A stretch of 64,000 nucleotides of DNA from an uncultured Roseburia sp. (GCA_944380515.1 CALWHT010000041.1:1-64000); one strand, 5' to 3'. Numbered from the stretch's first letter, positions 54,710 through 63,891 are shown. Notes: generated from the letters alone by a model not told the origin. Program-made: numbers and translations.

Positions 54710-57274
54710 TCAGCGCTCCCCGGCAGACCTCCGGCGCCGTTTGATGCAGATTACAAGCACGAAGATTCCCACACAGCCGTAGGAAATCGCCAGTCCCACA
54801 AAAAATCCGGGGGTCTGGTAGCGCAGCTCGATTTCATGACGGCCCTCCTCCAGATATGTACTGATGAATGCTCCGCCGAAGGCTTCCGGTTCCACTTCTT
54901 CTCCGTCTACATACAGCGTCCAGCCGTCCTCCTTTGCAATGGAAAAAATCAGCCTTCCCGCCTGCTTTACCTCAATCGTGCCGGTGATTTCGGTGTCGGA
55001 AAACGAGGTCATATCCATCGTCTGGGCATTGAGCGTCTGAAATGCTGCGTCCACCGCATCTAAATTCAGGCGATACGCCGTAATATCGACTCTTGTCTCC
55101 TTCGCGTTTTTCAGCTTAATCTCCGTCCCCGCGGTACAGTAGCCCAAATCCAGCGTATAGCCGTGTGAAACCTTCGTAAAGGATTTTGTCCTGCCGTCAC
55201 TGATTTCCTCGGTGAGGTTATCCACCGATGTCTTTTCATAAGTCGCAAAAATATAGGCATCCTCATCCACCAGGATTGTGGATTCCCCCACAGCGGATTC
55301 GGAGGGGATTTCCGTCAGCATAGGCTCCTTAGCGCCGAGCAAAAATGCAAGCTGATTCTGCGCCTCTATGTCTCCGAGATTTTCATAATCCCATGCCTTC
55401 ACCGCCGCCTCATCCATCATAAATCCGAGCGGCAGCACATATTTATTCTCATACAGCCAGGTTTCCCCGCTGTTTGAAACGAGCGTGCGGATGGGATTCG
55501 CCTCCAGCCCGTTGTCCGCAATCACATACTTAATGGAAAGCATGGCCGAAAGCAGCGGCGTCGCGCCATTGACGCAATAAAAATTTTTGCCGCCCTCCAT
55601 GCCTACCGCCTGATAGAAATGGCTGACCTCCAGATTCATAAGGGAGGAAAACTGCGTCGCGGAGCGGTAGCCCGAAAGTGCCGCGTCATTTTTTGTCTTC
55701 CGCTCCAGCTCCTCCGTCCGGTAAAACAAAAGCCCCTCGTCGTCCGCCTGCTGCTCCCCGTCCGCAAGCACATTCTGATAGTCCTGCAAGTCTTCGACAT
55801 ACGCCGTCCTGCTGGTCGTCCCGAAGCCCGTGACATTATAATTCAGAAAAAGCTCCACAAGCATGGCAACACAGCCAATCCCAAGCATCAGGCTTTTCAC
55901 GTCCTGCCTGCCGAACCGCAAGCTTTTTGAACCGTCTGCCGGCTCCCGCACACACTCCTCGGCGTAGTAGTAAATCAGCAAAATTACCACATAGCAGCCA
56001 AGCAGTACAAACGTCACGTTCCTCGCCTGCTCCCCCAAAAGCTCCTCGTCCGAAATATGGTATGCCGCCGCAAACAGCACCGCAGAGGCAACTCCCGCCG
56101 CAATGACGTCCAGCAGCCGGTTTCCCTTCAAATGCAGGAACGCCTCGTACCCAATGACAAGCAGTAAAAATGCGTAGAGAAATGTCTGGCGCCCCGGCAG
56201 GGAATCCGGAAAATGAAAACCGTGCCAGATAAAATCCAGAACGTTATTTGCAAAGCTGACCACAAAAAACGCCGCGAACAACGCACGCCCCAGTTTCTTT
56301 TTCCATGAAATTTCACGGTTCAAAAGATACATCACAAACAGTACGAGCGAAAACACCCCGCAGTATATATTCGGCCAGTGATCCCCGCTGGTATATGCCT
56401 CCGTCATCGCGGAATGTCTTCCAAGCTCCGCAACGATATTAAAATACCACTCCAGCGAATCGGGAAACGAAATGTTCTGCGAGCCGCTCATGCCAAGAAT
56501 GATTGCCTCGGGAATAATCAGCACCGCCCCGGTTCCGCCCGCAAGCAGCGAATAGCCCGCAAAACGCAGCCAGGCGCCGATCCCCGTCTCCCTGTGCTCC
56601 AGCCAGGTAATAAAAAACCAGATTACAAGAAAAATGCAAATCATTATGGATATGTAATAATTGCTTAAAATACTTAAAGACAGGGCCACATAATAAAGCA
56701 CCGGCCTTCCCTCTTTTACCAGCCGCTCCAGGCCGAGAATAATCAACGGAGCCAGCGTCATGCAGTCCAGCCACATGATGTCCCACGCATAGGCCGCGGA
56801 AAACCCGCAAAGCGCATAAGCCGTCGCAAAAATACTGATTGCAAAATGATTCCTGTGGAAATGCTCCTTTAAATAGTACCCGAAAAACAGACCTGCCAAT
56901 GCAATTTTAAGCACCACAAGAATCGTCATAAATTCAATGACATACTCCCCCGGGCAGAGAATCAAAAGCCAGTTGAGCGGGCTGGCAAGATAATAGGCAT
57001 ACAGGGAGATAAAATCCGCTCCAAGGCCGATATTCCAGGAATAAAACAGGCTTCCGCCGCTTTTTAATTTATCCATCAGCTCCGTAAAAAACGGACAGTA
57101 CTGATGATACATATCAATATGCAGAATACACTGTTCCCCAAACGGATATACCTCATGATTGATACAGATGAGCAAAAGCAGCAAAAACGGTAGCAAAAAA
57201 GATGCCAGAAGCGGAATCCGCTTCTCCCAGGCCCTGCCGTTTATACGTCCCCCTTTATTTTTTTCGGCTGTCAT
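54710..57274 (-). CDS. YfhO-family multi-spanning membrane protein
   Basis: The 854-residue protein has about 12 membrane helices in its first 470 residues, an extracellular beta-rich part (about 480-820) and a last membrane helix with a basic tail. It matches YfhO, a GT-C-like glycosyltransferase family that glycosylates lipoteichoic or other wall polymers. The ATG at 57274 is preferred over the TTG just upstream. The neighbour LtaS-like gene lies 61 nt upstream on the same strand and may provide the acceptor polymer. Confidence 0.9.
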   Translation of the reverse strand: MTAEKNKGGRINGRAWEKRIPLLASFLLPFLLLLLICINHEVYPFGEQCILHIDMYHQYCPFFTELMDKLKSGGSLFYSWNIGLGADFISLYAYYLASPLNWLLILCPGEYVIEFMTILVVLKIALAGLFFGYYLKEHFHRNHFAISIFATAYALCGFSAAYAWDIMWLDCMTLAPLIILGLERLVKEGRPVLYYVALSLSILSNYYISIMICIFLVIWFFITWLEHRETGIGAWLRFAGYSLLAGGTGAVLIIPEAIILGMSGSQNISFPDSLEWYFNIVAELGRHSAMTEAYTSGDHWPNIYCGVFSLVLFVMYLLNREISWKKKLGRALFAAFFVVSFANNVLDFIWHGFHFPDSLPGRQTFLYAFLLLVIGYEAFLHLKGNRLLDVIAAGVASAVLFAAAYHISDEELLGEQARNVTFVLLGCYVVILLIYYYAEECVREPADGSKSLRFGRQDVKSLMLGIGCVAMLVELFLNYNVTGFGTTSRTAYVEDLQDYQNVLADGEQQADDEGLLFYRTEELERKTKNDAALSGYRSATQFSSLMNLEVSHFYQAVGMEGGKNFYCVNGATPLLSAMLSIKYVIADNGLEANPIRTLVSNSGETWLYENKYVLPLGFMMDEAAVKAWDYENLGDIEAQNQLAFLLGAKEPMLTEIPSESAVGESTILVDEDAYIFATYEKTSVDNLTEEISDGRTKSFTKVSHGYTLDLGYCTAGTEIKLKNAKETRVDITAYRLNLDAVDAAFQTLNAQTMDMTSFSDTEITGTIEVKQAGRLIFSIAKEDGWTLYVDGEEVEPEAFGGAFISTYLEEGRHEIELRYQTPGFFVGLAISYGCVGIFVLVICIKRRRRSAGER

Positions 57275-57335
57275 CAAAATAAACCCTCACTTTTCCATTC
57301 ATTTAAAAACATGATGCGCGCTGTTATCCCGGGCG

Positions 57336-59198
57336 CTAATCTGTTCCGGTGTTATCAAACAATTCATAATATTGCAGCTTGCGGTAATCATCCATTGCGC
57401 CGCTCTCCTCCGACGCCTGCGTCTCCGTCCCGTCCGCCTTCACCGTCCGCACGGCGGAGATAATCGGATATTCCTCCTTTAAATCCATAAGGTATGAGCG
57501 GTACGCGTCCAACGGCACGCCGATGCGGCTTAACACCTCAGCCGCAAGATAATTTACGCTCGTATCCGCCCCCGTCTCCTCCTCGATATCATAATTTGCC
57601 CAGATAACATAAGGCACCTGATAACGAAGCTTTAGCTCCTCCTCATTAAGATTATTCCACGCCATCCCGTTCTTTGCCAAAATCGTATAGGCAGCCGTAT
57701 CGCTGGGCTGATGGTCTCCGAAAAAGACAACGGCCGTTTTCTCGTCGACACCGGAAAAATAAGTGATGAGCTGCTCAAGCGCCGCATCCGAAAGCTTGAT
57801 CAAAGACAGGTACTGATCCAAAGAAAAATTATCCGAATCCGCCACCTCGATATCCGGCGTAAAGTTACTGTAGGAATCCGCGTAGCCGCCATGATTCTGC
57901 ATCGTCACCGCAAACGCGAACAGCGGCTTGTCCTCGTCCTTATTTTCATAAAATTCAATGATTTTGTCAACGCAGCTCTTATCGCTGACATACTGCCTGA
58001 CATATTCGGGGGAAATGTAGCCCTCCCGAAATACGCTTTCGGAAAAGCCGAGCAGCGGATATACCGTGTTGCGCTCCCAGCCCGTAGCGTTGTAAGGGTG
58101 CGTGGCGATTGTCTGGTAGCCCAGTCCCTCCAGATATGCCGGAAGGGCGTCCAAAGCACCCGTAATATACTGCTGGTAGGGTATGCTTCCCTGCGGCAGG
58201 AACGCCATCGTATTCCCGGTCAGAAATTCAAATTCGGTATTTGCGGTATTTCCGCCGCACACAGACACATTCAAAAGACCGGTCACCGTATTTTCGGCTC
58301 CCTCCTGCAGACTGTGCAGATAAGGCATATAGTCCTCGTTCGTCTCAAAATCGCCCAGCACCGACAAATCGGAAAACGCCTCATCCATCACGACAATGAT
58401 GTTTGGCAGCTCCCCGTCTGCCTCAGTCTCCGCTTCCTCCTGCGATTCGTAATCCGCAAGAATTTCCCGCGCCTCCTCCGCGTCGTAGCCCTCCGGTCTG
58501 TCAATCGACATGTAGGCGAGATTCATTACAAAAGTAACCGCCAGCCCGTCCACATCCGTCATATAGACCGGCGTAAAAAGCTTATTGTACAGCCTGTGGC
58601 TGTTCTGAAAGCTCTCCTGCTGCAATGTATTTGCAAAAACGCATAATACCACCATCACCGCGGTCGCGGGAATCAGGCGTTTCCAGAAAACAAGCCCCGT
58701 CAGCCGTACCTTTACAAAACGAAGCAGGACAATGGCAGCGATAAACAAAAGCGTGACCACGACCATCCGCACATTCGGCGTAAAATCATAATTGTCCGCC
58801 ACGCTTGCCGCCGTTTTCCAGGAAAAAATATCCCAGGGCACAATCGGGTTTGTGCGGAACCTGACCACATAGGCGTTGGCAATCCCGTAGAGCATGGAGA
58901 CTGTAAACACAATGCGGTGCGCCGTTTTCAGCCTGCCGGTCAGGCAGAAAAGAAAAAGCGCCGCAAGCTCAAACAGAACAATATTAAAAAGCTGGGCCCA
59001 CGGGCGCACCTCCGCAAATGGATTATGGGTATAAAATTCCGTCAGGTAAAAGCACACAGCCGGAGGAACCACAGTCAAAACCACCGCGGCCATCACCTCC
59101 GCCAGCCGCTTTCCATTTATGTGAACCGTACCGAACACGTCGTTTTTCCACGAAAACCTCTTTTTTTCCGGTTTTTTCTTTTTTCTGCTTGCATTCAT
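57336..59198 (-). CDS. LTA synthase family sulfatase-fold membrane protein
   Basis: The 620-residue protein has five N-terminal membrane helices (about 30-225) and an extracellular alkaline-phosphatase/sulfatase domain: VVMDEAFSDL, GGNTANTEFEFLTGN with the nucleophile Thr, and VVFFGDHQPSD for metal binding. It is predicted to transfer glycerol phosphate from phosphatidylglycerol in lipoteichoic acid synthesis, or to modify another surface polymer. The ATG at 59198 lies 11 nt after AAGGAG; a TTG three codons earlier is too close. Confidence 0.92.
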   Translation of the reverse strand: MNASRKKKKPEKKRFSWKNDVFGTVHINGKRLAEVMAAVVLTVVPPAVCFYLTEFYTHNPFAEVRPWAQLFNIVLFELAALFLFCLTGRLKTAHRIVFTVSMLYGIANAYVVRFRTNPIVPWDIFSWKTAASVADNYDFTPNVRMVVVTLLFIAAIVLLRFVKVRLTGLVFWKRLIPATAVMVVLCVFANTLQQESFQNSHRLYNKLFTPVYMTDVDGLAVTFVMNLAYMSIDRPEGYDAEEAREILADYESQEEAETEADGELPNIIVVMDEAFSDLSVLGDFETNEDYMPYLHSLQEGAENTVTGLLNVSVCGGNTANTEFEFLTGNTMAFLPQGSIPYQQYITGALDALPAYLEGLGYQTIATHPYNATGWERNTVYPLLGFSESVFREGYISPEYVRQYVSDKSCVDKIIEFYENKDEDKPLFAFAVTMQNHGGYADSYSNFTPDIEVADSDNFSLDQYLSLIKLSDAALEQLITYFSGVDEKTAVVFFGDHQPSDTAAYTILAKNGMAWNNLNEEELKLRYQVPYVIWANYDIEEETGADTSVNYLAAEVLSRIGVPLDAYRSYLMDLKEEYPIISAVRTVKADGTETQASEESGAMDDYRKLQYYELFDNTGTD

Positions 59199-59307
59199 TT
59201 TTGTCAATACTCCTTTTTACCGTATGCTATTTTAACACATTTGTTTTCTGTTTGAAACGAGTTCTCCAAAAATTCACATTTTCTTTCCTGTAAAATATTC
59301 CTCCCTA

Positions 59308-59336
59308 TTGACATTCCCGCTTTATTAAACTACAAT
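59308..59336 (+). promoter_or_regulatory. Near-consensus promoter for the 46-aa micro-protein gene
   Basis: TTGACA (59308-59313), 17-bp spacer, TACAAT (59331-59336). Confidence 0.85.
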
Positions 59337-59373
59337 TATAGTATCAAATAATTGCTTCGAAATGAGGAAGAAA

Positions 59374-59514
59374 ATGAACATTGAAACCGAACTCACCCGT
59401 ATTAAGAAAGAAAATGATACTTTAAGAAAAATCATTGAGACACAGCAGAAAACCATTCAAAGGCTCGTGGATTATTTTATCCTGGAAAAAACAGACACCA
59501 CATCGGACTCATGA
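59374..59514 (+). CDS. Micro-protein, 46 aa, coiled coil
   Basis: The frame MNIETELTRIKKENDTLRKI then IETQQKTIQRLVDYFILEKT ends DTTSDS. Heptads of I/L with charged flanks predict one coiled-coil helix that could dimerise. A near-consensus promoter, GAGGAAG ribosome binding site and an intrinsic terminator frame the gene, which makes it a well-supported single-gene unit despite its size. Function unknown; a small regulator or structural helix is possible. Confidence 0.75.
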   Translation: MNIETELTRIKKENDTLRKIIETQQKTIQRLVDYFILEKTDTTSDS

Positions 59515-59530
59515 GCGCAGCTTATGCAAA

Positions 59531-59569
59531 AAAAATAACCGCATCTCATTTTGAGAGATGCGGCTTTTT
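59531..59569 (+). terminator. Terminator of the 46-aa gene
   Basis: CCGCATCTC/GAGATGCGG stem with a 7-nt loop followed by CTTTTT, about 25 nt after the stop. Confidence 0.85.
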
Positions 59570-59615
59570 CTGCCCCCACGATTCCTTATGTATCAGTTTC
59601 CTCAGTCTGTACAAC

Positions 59616-59643
59616 AAAAAAGTTCTCCGAATCCGGAGAACTT
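59616..59643 (-). terminator. Terminator of tRNA-Leu
   Basis: AAGTTCTCCG/CGGAGAACTT stem with a 4-nt loop and a T tract on the minus strand, about 30 nt after the tRNA 3' end. Confidence 0.85.
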
Positions 59644-59674
59644 CTCTTCTCTGCAATCTGCACTTTGATATGAA

Positions 59675-59757
59675 TGCCGGCAGCGGGACTTGAACCCGCA
59701 CGTGGTTGCCCACAACAGATTTTGAGTCTGCCTCGTCTGCCATTCCGACACGCCGGC
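59675..59757 (-). tRNA. tRNA-Leu (anticodon CAA)
   Basis: The minus strand folds as a class II tRNA: acceptor GCCGGCG/TGCCGGC (one G-U), D-arm AATGGCAGACGAG, anticodon arm CAGA-CTCAAAA-TCTG with anticodon CAA, long variable arm (TTGTGGGCAACCACGT region), T-arm GCGGG-TTCAAGT-CCCGC and discriminator A. CCA is not encoded. It reads UUG codons. Confidence 0.95.
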
Positions 59758-59792
59758 CTGTCTGCTGGTCATCACACGACCAAGCAAAAATT

Positions 59793-59821
59793 ATTCTAAC
59801 ACACCCTTCCAAAAATTGCAA
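59793..59821 (-). promoter_or_regulatory. Promoter of tRNA-Leu
   Basis: TTGCAA (59816-59821), 17-bp spacer and TAGAAT (59793-59798) on the minus strand. Confidence 0.75.
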
Positions 59822-59830
59822 GGAAAATCT

Positions 59831-59862
59831 TTTGTTTGACGAAAGTTATCATATATGATAAC
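59831..59862 (+). promoter_or_regulatory. Promoter with an 18-bp perfect palindrome (XRE operator candidate)
   Basis: GTTATCATATATGATAAC at 59845-59862 is a perfect palindrome overlapping the -10 region (TATGAT at 59854-59859, 17 bp after TTTGTT). Binding of the XRE protein encoded next would block its own promoter. Confidence 0.6.
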
Positions 59863-59937
59863 TTATTAATAAAAGCGTCCGCAATCGACGCTTCCTATCA
59901 GAAAAATGCCGCGCTTGCGGCGGAATTGAGGGAATCC

Positions 59938-60162
59938 ATGAATCAAGACAGTAATCGGACGGCTCCCCGCCGGGAAGTGGCGGAACAGCTCAAAAAGGCC
60001 CGCAAAGCCCAGAATGTGACACAGGAGGTTCTGGCAGAGCGCGTGGGCACTAAAAAATCAAATATATCCCGGCTGGAAAGCGGCAGATATAACCCGAGCC
60101 TCGACTTTCTGACCCGGGTAGCGGAAGGACTCGGCAAACAGGTTTCCGTTAAAATCCATTGA
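59938..60162 (+). CDS. XRE-family helix-turn-helix protein (antitoxin-like)
   Basis: The 74-residue product has a Cro/C1-type HTH (LKKARKAQNVTQEVLAERVG, KKSNISRLESGRYNPSLDFL), like HigA-type antitoxins. I choose the ATG at 59938 because GAGGGAATCC precedes it. The frame is open upstream to 59836, and those codons (KASAIDASYQKNAALAAELR) look protein-like, so a longer form is possible, but they overlap the promoter and lack a start with a ribosome binding site. The likely operator is the palindrome at 59845. It precedes the 97-aa gene by 51 nt. Confidence 0.75.
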   Translation: MNQDSNRTAPRREVAEQLKKARKAQNVTQEVLAERVGTKKSNISRLESGRYNPSLDFLTRVAEGLGKQVSVKIH

Positions 60163-60213
60163 TGCCGGTGCCGTCTGAAACAGAAATAAAACGTACAGAA
60201 AGGATAAACTACC

Positions 60214-60507
60214 ATGGGAAAACCACTGATACTCGGAAAAGATATCCGTCAGCTTGATAAGGATGTAGAATTGTGCCGCACCACCAATGAACGCATCAGC
60301 AACCAGGCAGCGCAGCTATTAATCCGCAACCAGATTCCGTTCACGCGCAACTGGATCCGGATTCCGTTTTTTCTGCGGGAAAAATACCGCGGGGCGGAAC
60401 AGTTTTATGTAATCAGCACAAACCGCAACCGGTATGCGCAGGCCCGGCGGGCGTTGGATGAAATGGATTCCGTATTCCGGCGCAGGCTTATCGTAAGCAA
60501 CTATTAA
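60214..60507 (+). CDS. Hypothetical basic protein, 97 aa
   Basis: The product is rich in Arg and Asn (NQIPFTRNWIRIPFFLREKY), without signal peptide or membrane helix. I recognise no domain. It starts 51 nt after the XRE gene with AAAGGA upstream, so it is probably in the same transcript. A toxin partner is one possibility suggested only by gene order. Confidence 0.6.
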   Translation: MGKPLILGKDIRQLDKDVELCRTTNERISNQAAQLLIRNQIPFTRNWIRIPFFLREKYRGAEQFYVISTNRNRYAQARRALDEMDSVFRRRLIVSNY

Positions 60508-60543
60508 GCCGCGCCGCACGGACAGACAAGGGGAAGCGCCCGT

Positions 60544-61290
60544 TTAAAGCTCGCGGACCCGGTACAGATAGCCGCGTCCCTGCTTCCCGATGCGCTCCAC
60601 CAGAGAAAGGTCGTTTAAAATCAAAAGAACGGTCTGCGCCAGGCGCACCGGGATTTTGGCGCCTGCTGCAAAATCCTTTGCCGTAAAAGGCTCCTTTAGC
60701 CCAAACGGAATGAACTGCATATAGTCCTCCCGGCGCTCGATGCAGACCTCTTCGGCAAACCGCACCGGGATTCTGTCATAGCGCTCGCTTCCGCGCTTTT
60801 TATCCCTGCTCCATCCGTTTAACAGCCGGTATTCCTCCATATCTATGAGTGCAAACCGAAACCTGAGATTTTCATTCGCAAGGAAGGGACGTATTTTGTA
60901 AAGCTCGATAAACGCCTGATAAGGACTGCCTTTTTTCGGCGACTTCCGTTTCGGGGAAGCCGCCCCGCTCTCCTCGTCAATCCAGCTCACCCATTTTATA
61001 TTCGGAATCGGATAGACCACGGTCACAGGATAAAGTGCTAAAAACGCGGCAAGCTTTTTGCGCATGGCGTTAAAAGCCCTCGTCTGGATTTCAATGATTT
61101 CCGTACCGGTAAAAATATCCGCCACGAAGCCCTCCAGCGGTATCTCATGCATATCGGCGTCAGGCGCGTAATAATTCTTGAGCACGGCATGTATTGTCTT
61201 CTCCGACAACGTCCCGATTCCCTGCCGCACCCTGTCGGCTCCCATAATTTTATTTCTCGCCGCTTCAAATCTTCTCTCGTCGATATACAT
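60544..61290 (-). CDS. Uncharacterised protein, possible PD-(D/E)xK nuclease fold with winged helix
   Basis: The 248-residue protein contains GFVADIFTGTEIIEIQTRAF near residue 55, which has the Asp...ExQ spacing of the PD-(D/E)xK core followed by a long helix. It ends in a winged-helix-like segment (FAAGAKIPVRLAQTVLLILN, GRGYLYRV). I recall similar proteins (DUF8091-like) beside lysA in Lachnospiraceae but cannot confirm. GGGAG precedes the ATG; it starts 14 nt after lysA, so it may be co-expressed. Confidence 0.6.
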   Translation of the reverse strand: MYIDERRFEAARNKIMGADRVRQGIGTLSEKTIHAVLKNYYAPDADMHEIPLEGFVADIFTGTEIIEIQTRAFNAMRKKLAAFLALYPVTVVYPIPNIKWVSWIDEESGAASPKRKSPKKGSPYQAFIELYKIRPFLANENLRFRFALIDMEEYRLLNGWSRDKKRGSERYDRIPVRFAEEVCIERREDYMQFIPFGLKEPFTAKDFAAGAKIPVRLAQTVLLILNDLSLVERIGKQGRGYLYRVREL

Positions 61291-61304
61291 AACGCGCTCC
61301 CGTA

Positions 61305-62591
61305 TTATTTCTTCTTTTCCGGATGCTTCATATCCTTTAAAATATCGAAGCAGTCAAATGTCCGGAAATAATCGTCCGGCGTTTCCGCACGGCGGATCAG
61401 CTGTGTGGAGCCGTCCTCCTTTAAGAGAACCTCAGCGGAACGGAGTTTCCCGTTGTAATTGTAGCCCATAGAAAAGCCATGCGCCCCGGTGTCGTGAATC
61501 ACCAGCAAATCCCCCACCTCGATTTCGGGGAGCATCCTGTCAACGGCAAATTTATCGCAGTTCTCGCACAGAGAACCCGTCACGTCATATTTGTGGTCGC
61601 AGGGCGCATCTTCCTTGCCCATGACAGTAATATGATGGTAAGCCCCGTAAATCGCCGGACGCATCAGATTGACCGCGCAGGCGTCCACACCGATATACTC
61701 CTTGTACGTGTGCTTCTCGTGTATTGCCGTCGTAACCAGACAGCCGTAGGGCGCCAGCATAAAACGTCCCATTTCCGTGTAAATCGACACATCCCCGAGT
61801 CCTGCCGGAACAAGGATTTCCTCAAACGCCTGACGGACGCCCTCTCCGATTACCCGGATGTCGTTCGGCGTCTGATCCGGACTGTAAGGTACGCCGACGC
61901 CGCCTGATAAATTGATAAACCGGATATCACAGCCCGTCTTCTCCTTTAACTCCACCACCAGCTCAAACAACTGTCTCGCCAGCTTCGGATAATATTCATT
62001 CGTGACAGTATTGCTCGCCAAAAACGCGTGCACACCGAAATATTTTGCCCCCTTTTCCTTTAAGATGCGGAAGCCCTCGATGATCTGCTCATGGGTAAAG
62101 CCGTATTTCGCATCCCCCGGATTGTCCATAATCCCGTTGCTCATCTTAAACACGCCGCCCGGATTGTACCGGCAGCTTATGGTTTCCGGAATTTTCCCGA
62201 TGGTTTTTTCCAGGAAATCAATATGGGTAAAATCATCCAGATTGATGATTGCGCCAAGCTCGTCCGCAAACTGAAACTCCTCCGCAGGCGTATCGTTGGA
62301 GGAAAACATGATATGCTCCCCGTCAAAGCCCTGGGAATCCGCAAGCATCAGCTCCGTTAAGGAAGCGCAGTCACACCCGCAGTCATATTCCTTTAAAATA
62401 TTTAAAATAAACGGGTTCGGCGTGGCCTTCACCGCAAAATATTCCCGAAATCCCGGATTCCACGAAAATGCCTCTTTTACGGCCTTCGCATTCTCACGGA
62501 TTCCCTTTTCATCGTAAAGATGAAAAGGCGTCGGATATGTTTTTACAATTTCCTCAAGCTGTTCTTTCGTTACAAATGGTTGTTTTTTCAT
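61305..62591 (-). CDS. lysA: Diaminopimelate decarboxylase-like enzyme
   Basis: The 428-residue alanine-racemase-fold PLP enzyme has K55 in YFAVKATPNP, the Gly-rich loop NLSGGVGVPY, and CENCDKFAVDR with the Cys of the partner active site. It converts meso-diaminopimelate to lysine. The sequence differs from ordinary LysA in several loops, so another D-amino-acid or related substrate cannot be excluded. The start at 62591 follows TAGGAGG. dapA and dapB lie 30 kb away in this window. Confidence 0.88.
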   Translation of the reverse strand: MKKQPFVTKEQLEEIVKTYPTPFHLYDEKGIRENAKAVKEAFSWNPGFREYFAVKATPNPFILNILKEYDCGCDCASLTELMLADSQGFDGEHIMFSSNDTPAEEFQFADELGAIINLDDFTHIDFLEKTIGKIPETISCRYNPGGVFKMSNGIMDNPGDAKYGFTHEQIIEGFRILKEKGAKYFGVHAFLASNTVTNEYYPKLARQLFELVVELKEKTGCDIRFINLSGGVGVPYSPDQTPNDIRVIGEGVRQAFEEILVPAGLGDVSIYTEMGRFMLAPYGCLVTTAIHEKHTYKEYIGVDACAVNLMRPAIYGAYHHITVMGKEDAPCDHKYDVTGSLCENCDKFAVDRMLPEIEVGDLLVIHDTGAHGFSMGYNYNGKLRSAEVLLKEDGSTQLIRRAETPDDYFRTFDCFDILKDMKHPEKKK

Positions 62592-62604
62592 TATCATCTT
62601 CCTC

Positions 62605-62937
62605 CTAAAATACATTCTGTATCAAAAACATATATAACACGGTACCCACCCCGATGCTCAGCAGGTTATTCCGTTTCCACACATGAAGCGCGATGACCAC
62701 CGCCGCTGCAATCAGCTCCGGCAGCCCAAACGGACTTTTGGTGATTACGACATCCTGAAAGCAGTATATCACCAGCATCCCTATGACCGCGGGCGGCAGC
62801 ACTCTGCCGAGATAGCGAATCGCCGGCGGAATTTCTTTCCCGGGCGGAAAAAACAAAAACGGCAGCAGCCTTGTAAAAAAAATCGTTCCCGCCACCGCCG
62901 CGATAATCGCCAGGGAACGTCCTGTGCTAACCGGCAT
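62605..62937 (-). CDS. azlD: AzlD-type branched-chain amino acid export subunit
   Basis: The 110-residue protein has four membrane helices with the AzlD motif FFTRLLPFLFF. With AzlC it forms an exporter for branched-chain amino acids. The start at 62937 overlaps the azlC stop by 11 bp; the longer open frame upstream lies within azlC. Confidence 0.92.
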   Translation of the reverse strand: MPVSTGRSLAIIAAVAGTIFFTRLLPFLFFPPGKEIPPAIRYLGRVLPPAVIGMLVIYCFQDVVITKSPFGLPELIAAAVVIALHVWKRNNLLSIGVGTVLYMFLIQNVF

Positions 62938-63709
62938 GATGCTCCACCTCCTCCGACTGCTCTTTCTTTTCATTCATCTCCTCACCGGCATTGCCCTGCC
63001 AGTGGGAAGCCCTGCCCACCGGGAGCAAAATCAGCAGGATACAAAGCATTGTGGGCAAAATAAAATTGTCCGCCCCGAACAGCAGCAGACAGACAAGGCC
63101 GCAGCCCAGTCCGACGACCGCACCGAAACGGTTCCTCCGCTCCATCCACTGCTCCGTCATAATGACAAGAAACAGCGCCGTCATGGCAAACTCAATCCCC
63201 GTCGCATCGAACGGCAGCACGGAGCCCAAAAACGCCCCGATTCCCGAACCGATGATCCAATAGGACTGGTCCAAAAGCGCTATGGCAAACAGAAACTGAC
63301 TCTCATCCACATCCTTTGGCGTCTTCGTGACAAAAAAGAGCGAATATGTCTCATCTGTCAGTGAAAAAATCATATACAGACGTTTTTTCCCCATTTTGGC
63401 AAACCGCTCAAGCAGGGAAAGCCCGTAAAAAATATGGCGGATATTCAGCATAAATTCCATAAAGATTACATGAATCAGACTGACTCCCGGAGTAAAAAAA
63501 TTCACGGCGAGATACTGCCCGCTGCCGGCATAGCATACCAGGCTCATCAGCATGGCCCATAAAAAATGATACCCCTTTTCCTCTATCATTACCCCAAATG
63601 CCATACCGATAAACAGGTATCCCGTCAAAACCGGTATGGTACAGGGAAACGCGGCCCGAAACGCTCTGCCGCCGCTTTTTAATTTCTCCCTGACGCTCGC
63701 TTTCATCAT
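62927..63709 (-). CDS. azlC: AzlC-type branched-chain amino acid permease
   Basis: The 260-residue protein has about seven membrane helices and AzlC signatures (GMAFGVMIEEKGY, YAGSGQYLAVNFF, LNIRHIFYGLSL). It exports branched-chain amino acids and their analogues with AzlD. AGAGGAAAG precedes the ATG at 63709. Confidence 0.92.
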   Translation of the reverse strand: MMKASVREKLKSGGRAFRAAFPCTIPVLTGYLFIGMAFGVMIEEKGYHFLWAMLMSLVCYAGSGQYLAVNFFTPGVSLIHVIFMEFMLNIRHIFYGLSLLERFAKMGKKRLYMIFSLTDETYSLFFVTKTPKDVDESQFLFAIALLDQSYWIIGSGIGAFLGSVLPFDATGIEFAMTALFLVIMTEQWMERRNRFGAVVGLGCGLVCLLLFGADNFILPTMLCILLILLPVGRASHWQGNAGEEMNEKKEQSEEVEHHAG

Positions 63710-63806
63710 CAATATCTTTCCTCTGCGGCTTCCATACGTTTGTCCGCCGCTCCTTGTACTCTACAACAATTTCTCCCCTACATCAAGACAATTTTCAACA
63801 AAACCT

Positions 63807-63835
63807 TTCCCATTCGCCACAATCTGTGCTATAAT
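63807..63835 (+). promoter_or_regulatory. Promoter of the gene at the right edge
   Basis: TTCCCA (63807-63812), 17-bp spacer and TATAAT (63830-63835) with a TGTGC extended -10. Confidence 0.7.
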
Positions 63836-63891
63836 GTCGACAGACGTTTGATTGTGTCGAAGTTTTGTTTTTTGTTTACAAGGAGTTATGA

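Noticed and set aside
59546-59821. 91-codon minus-strand frame
   Set aside because: It spans tRNA-Leu and its promoter and terminator and has no ribosome binding site.
63836-63870. LexA-like box (CGAC-N4-GTTTG) before the last gene
   Set aside because: Spacing and half-sites differ from the CGAAC-N4-GTTCG consensus.
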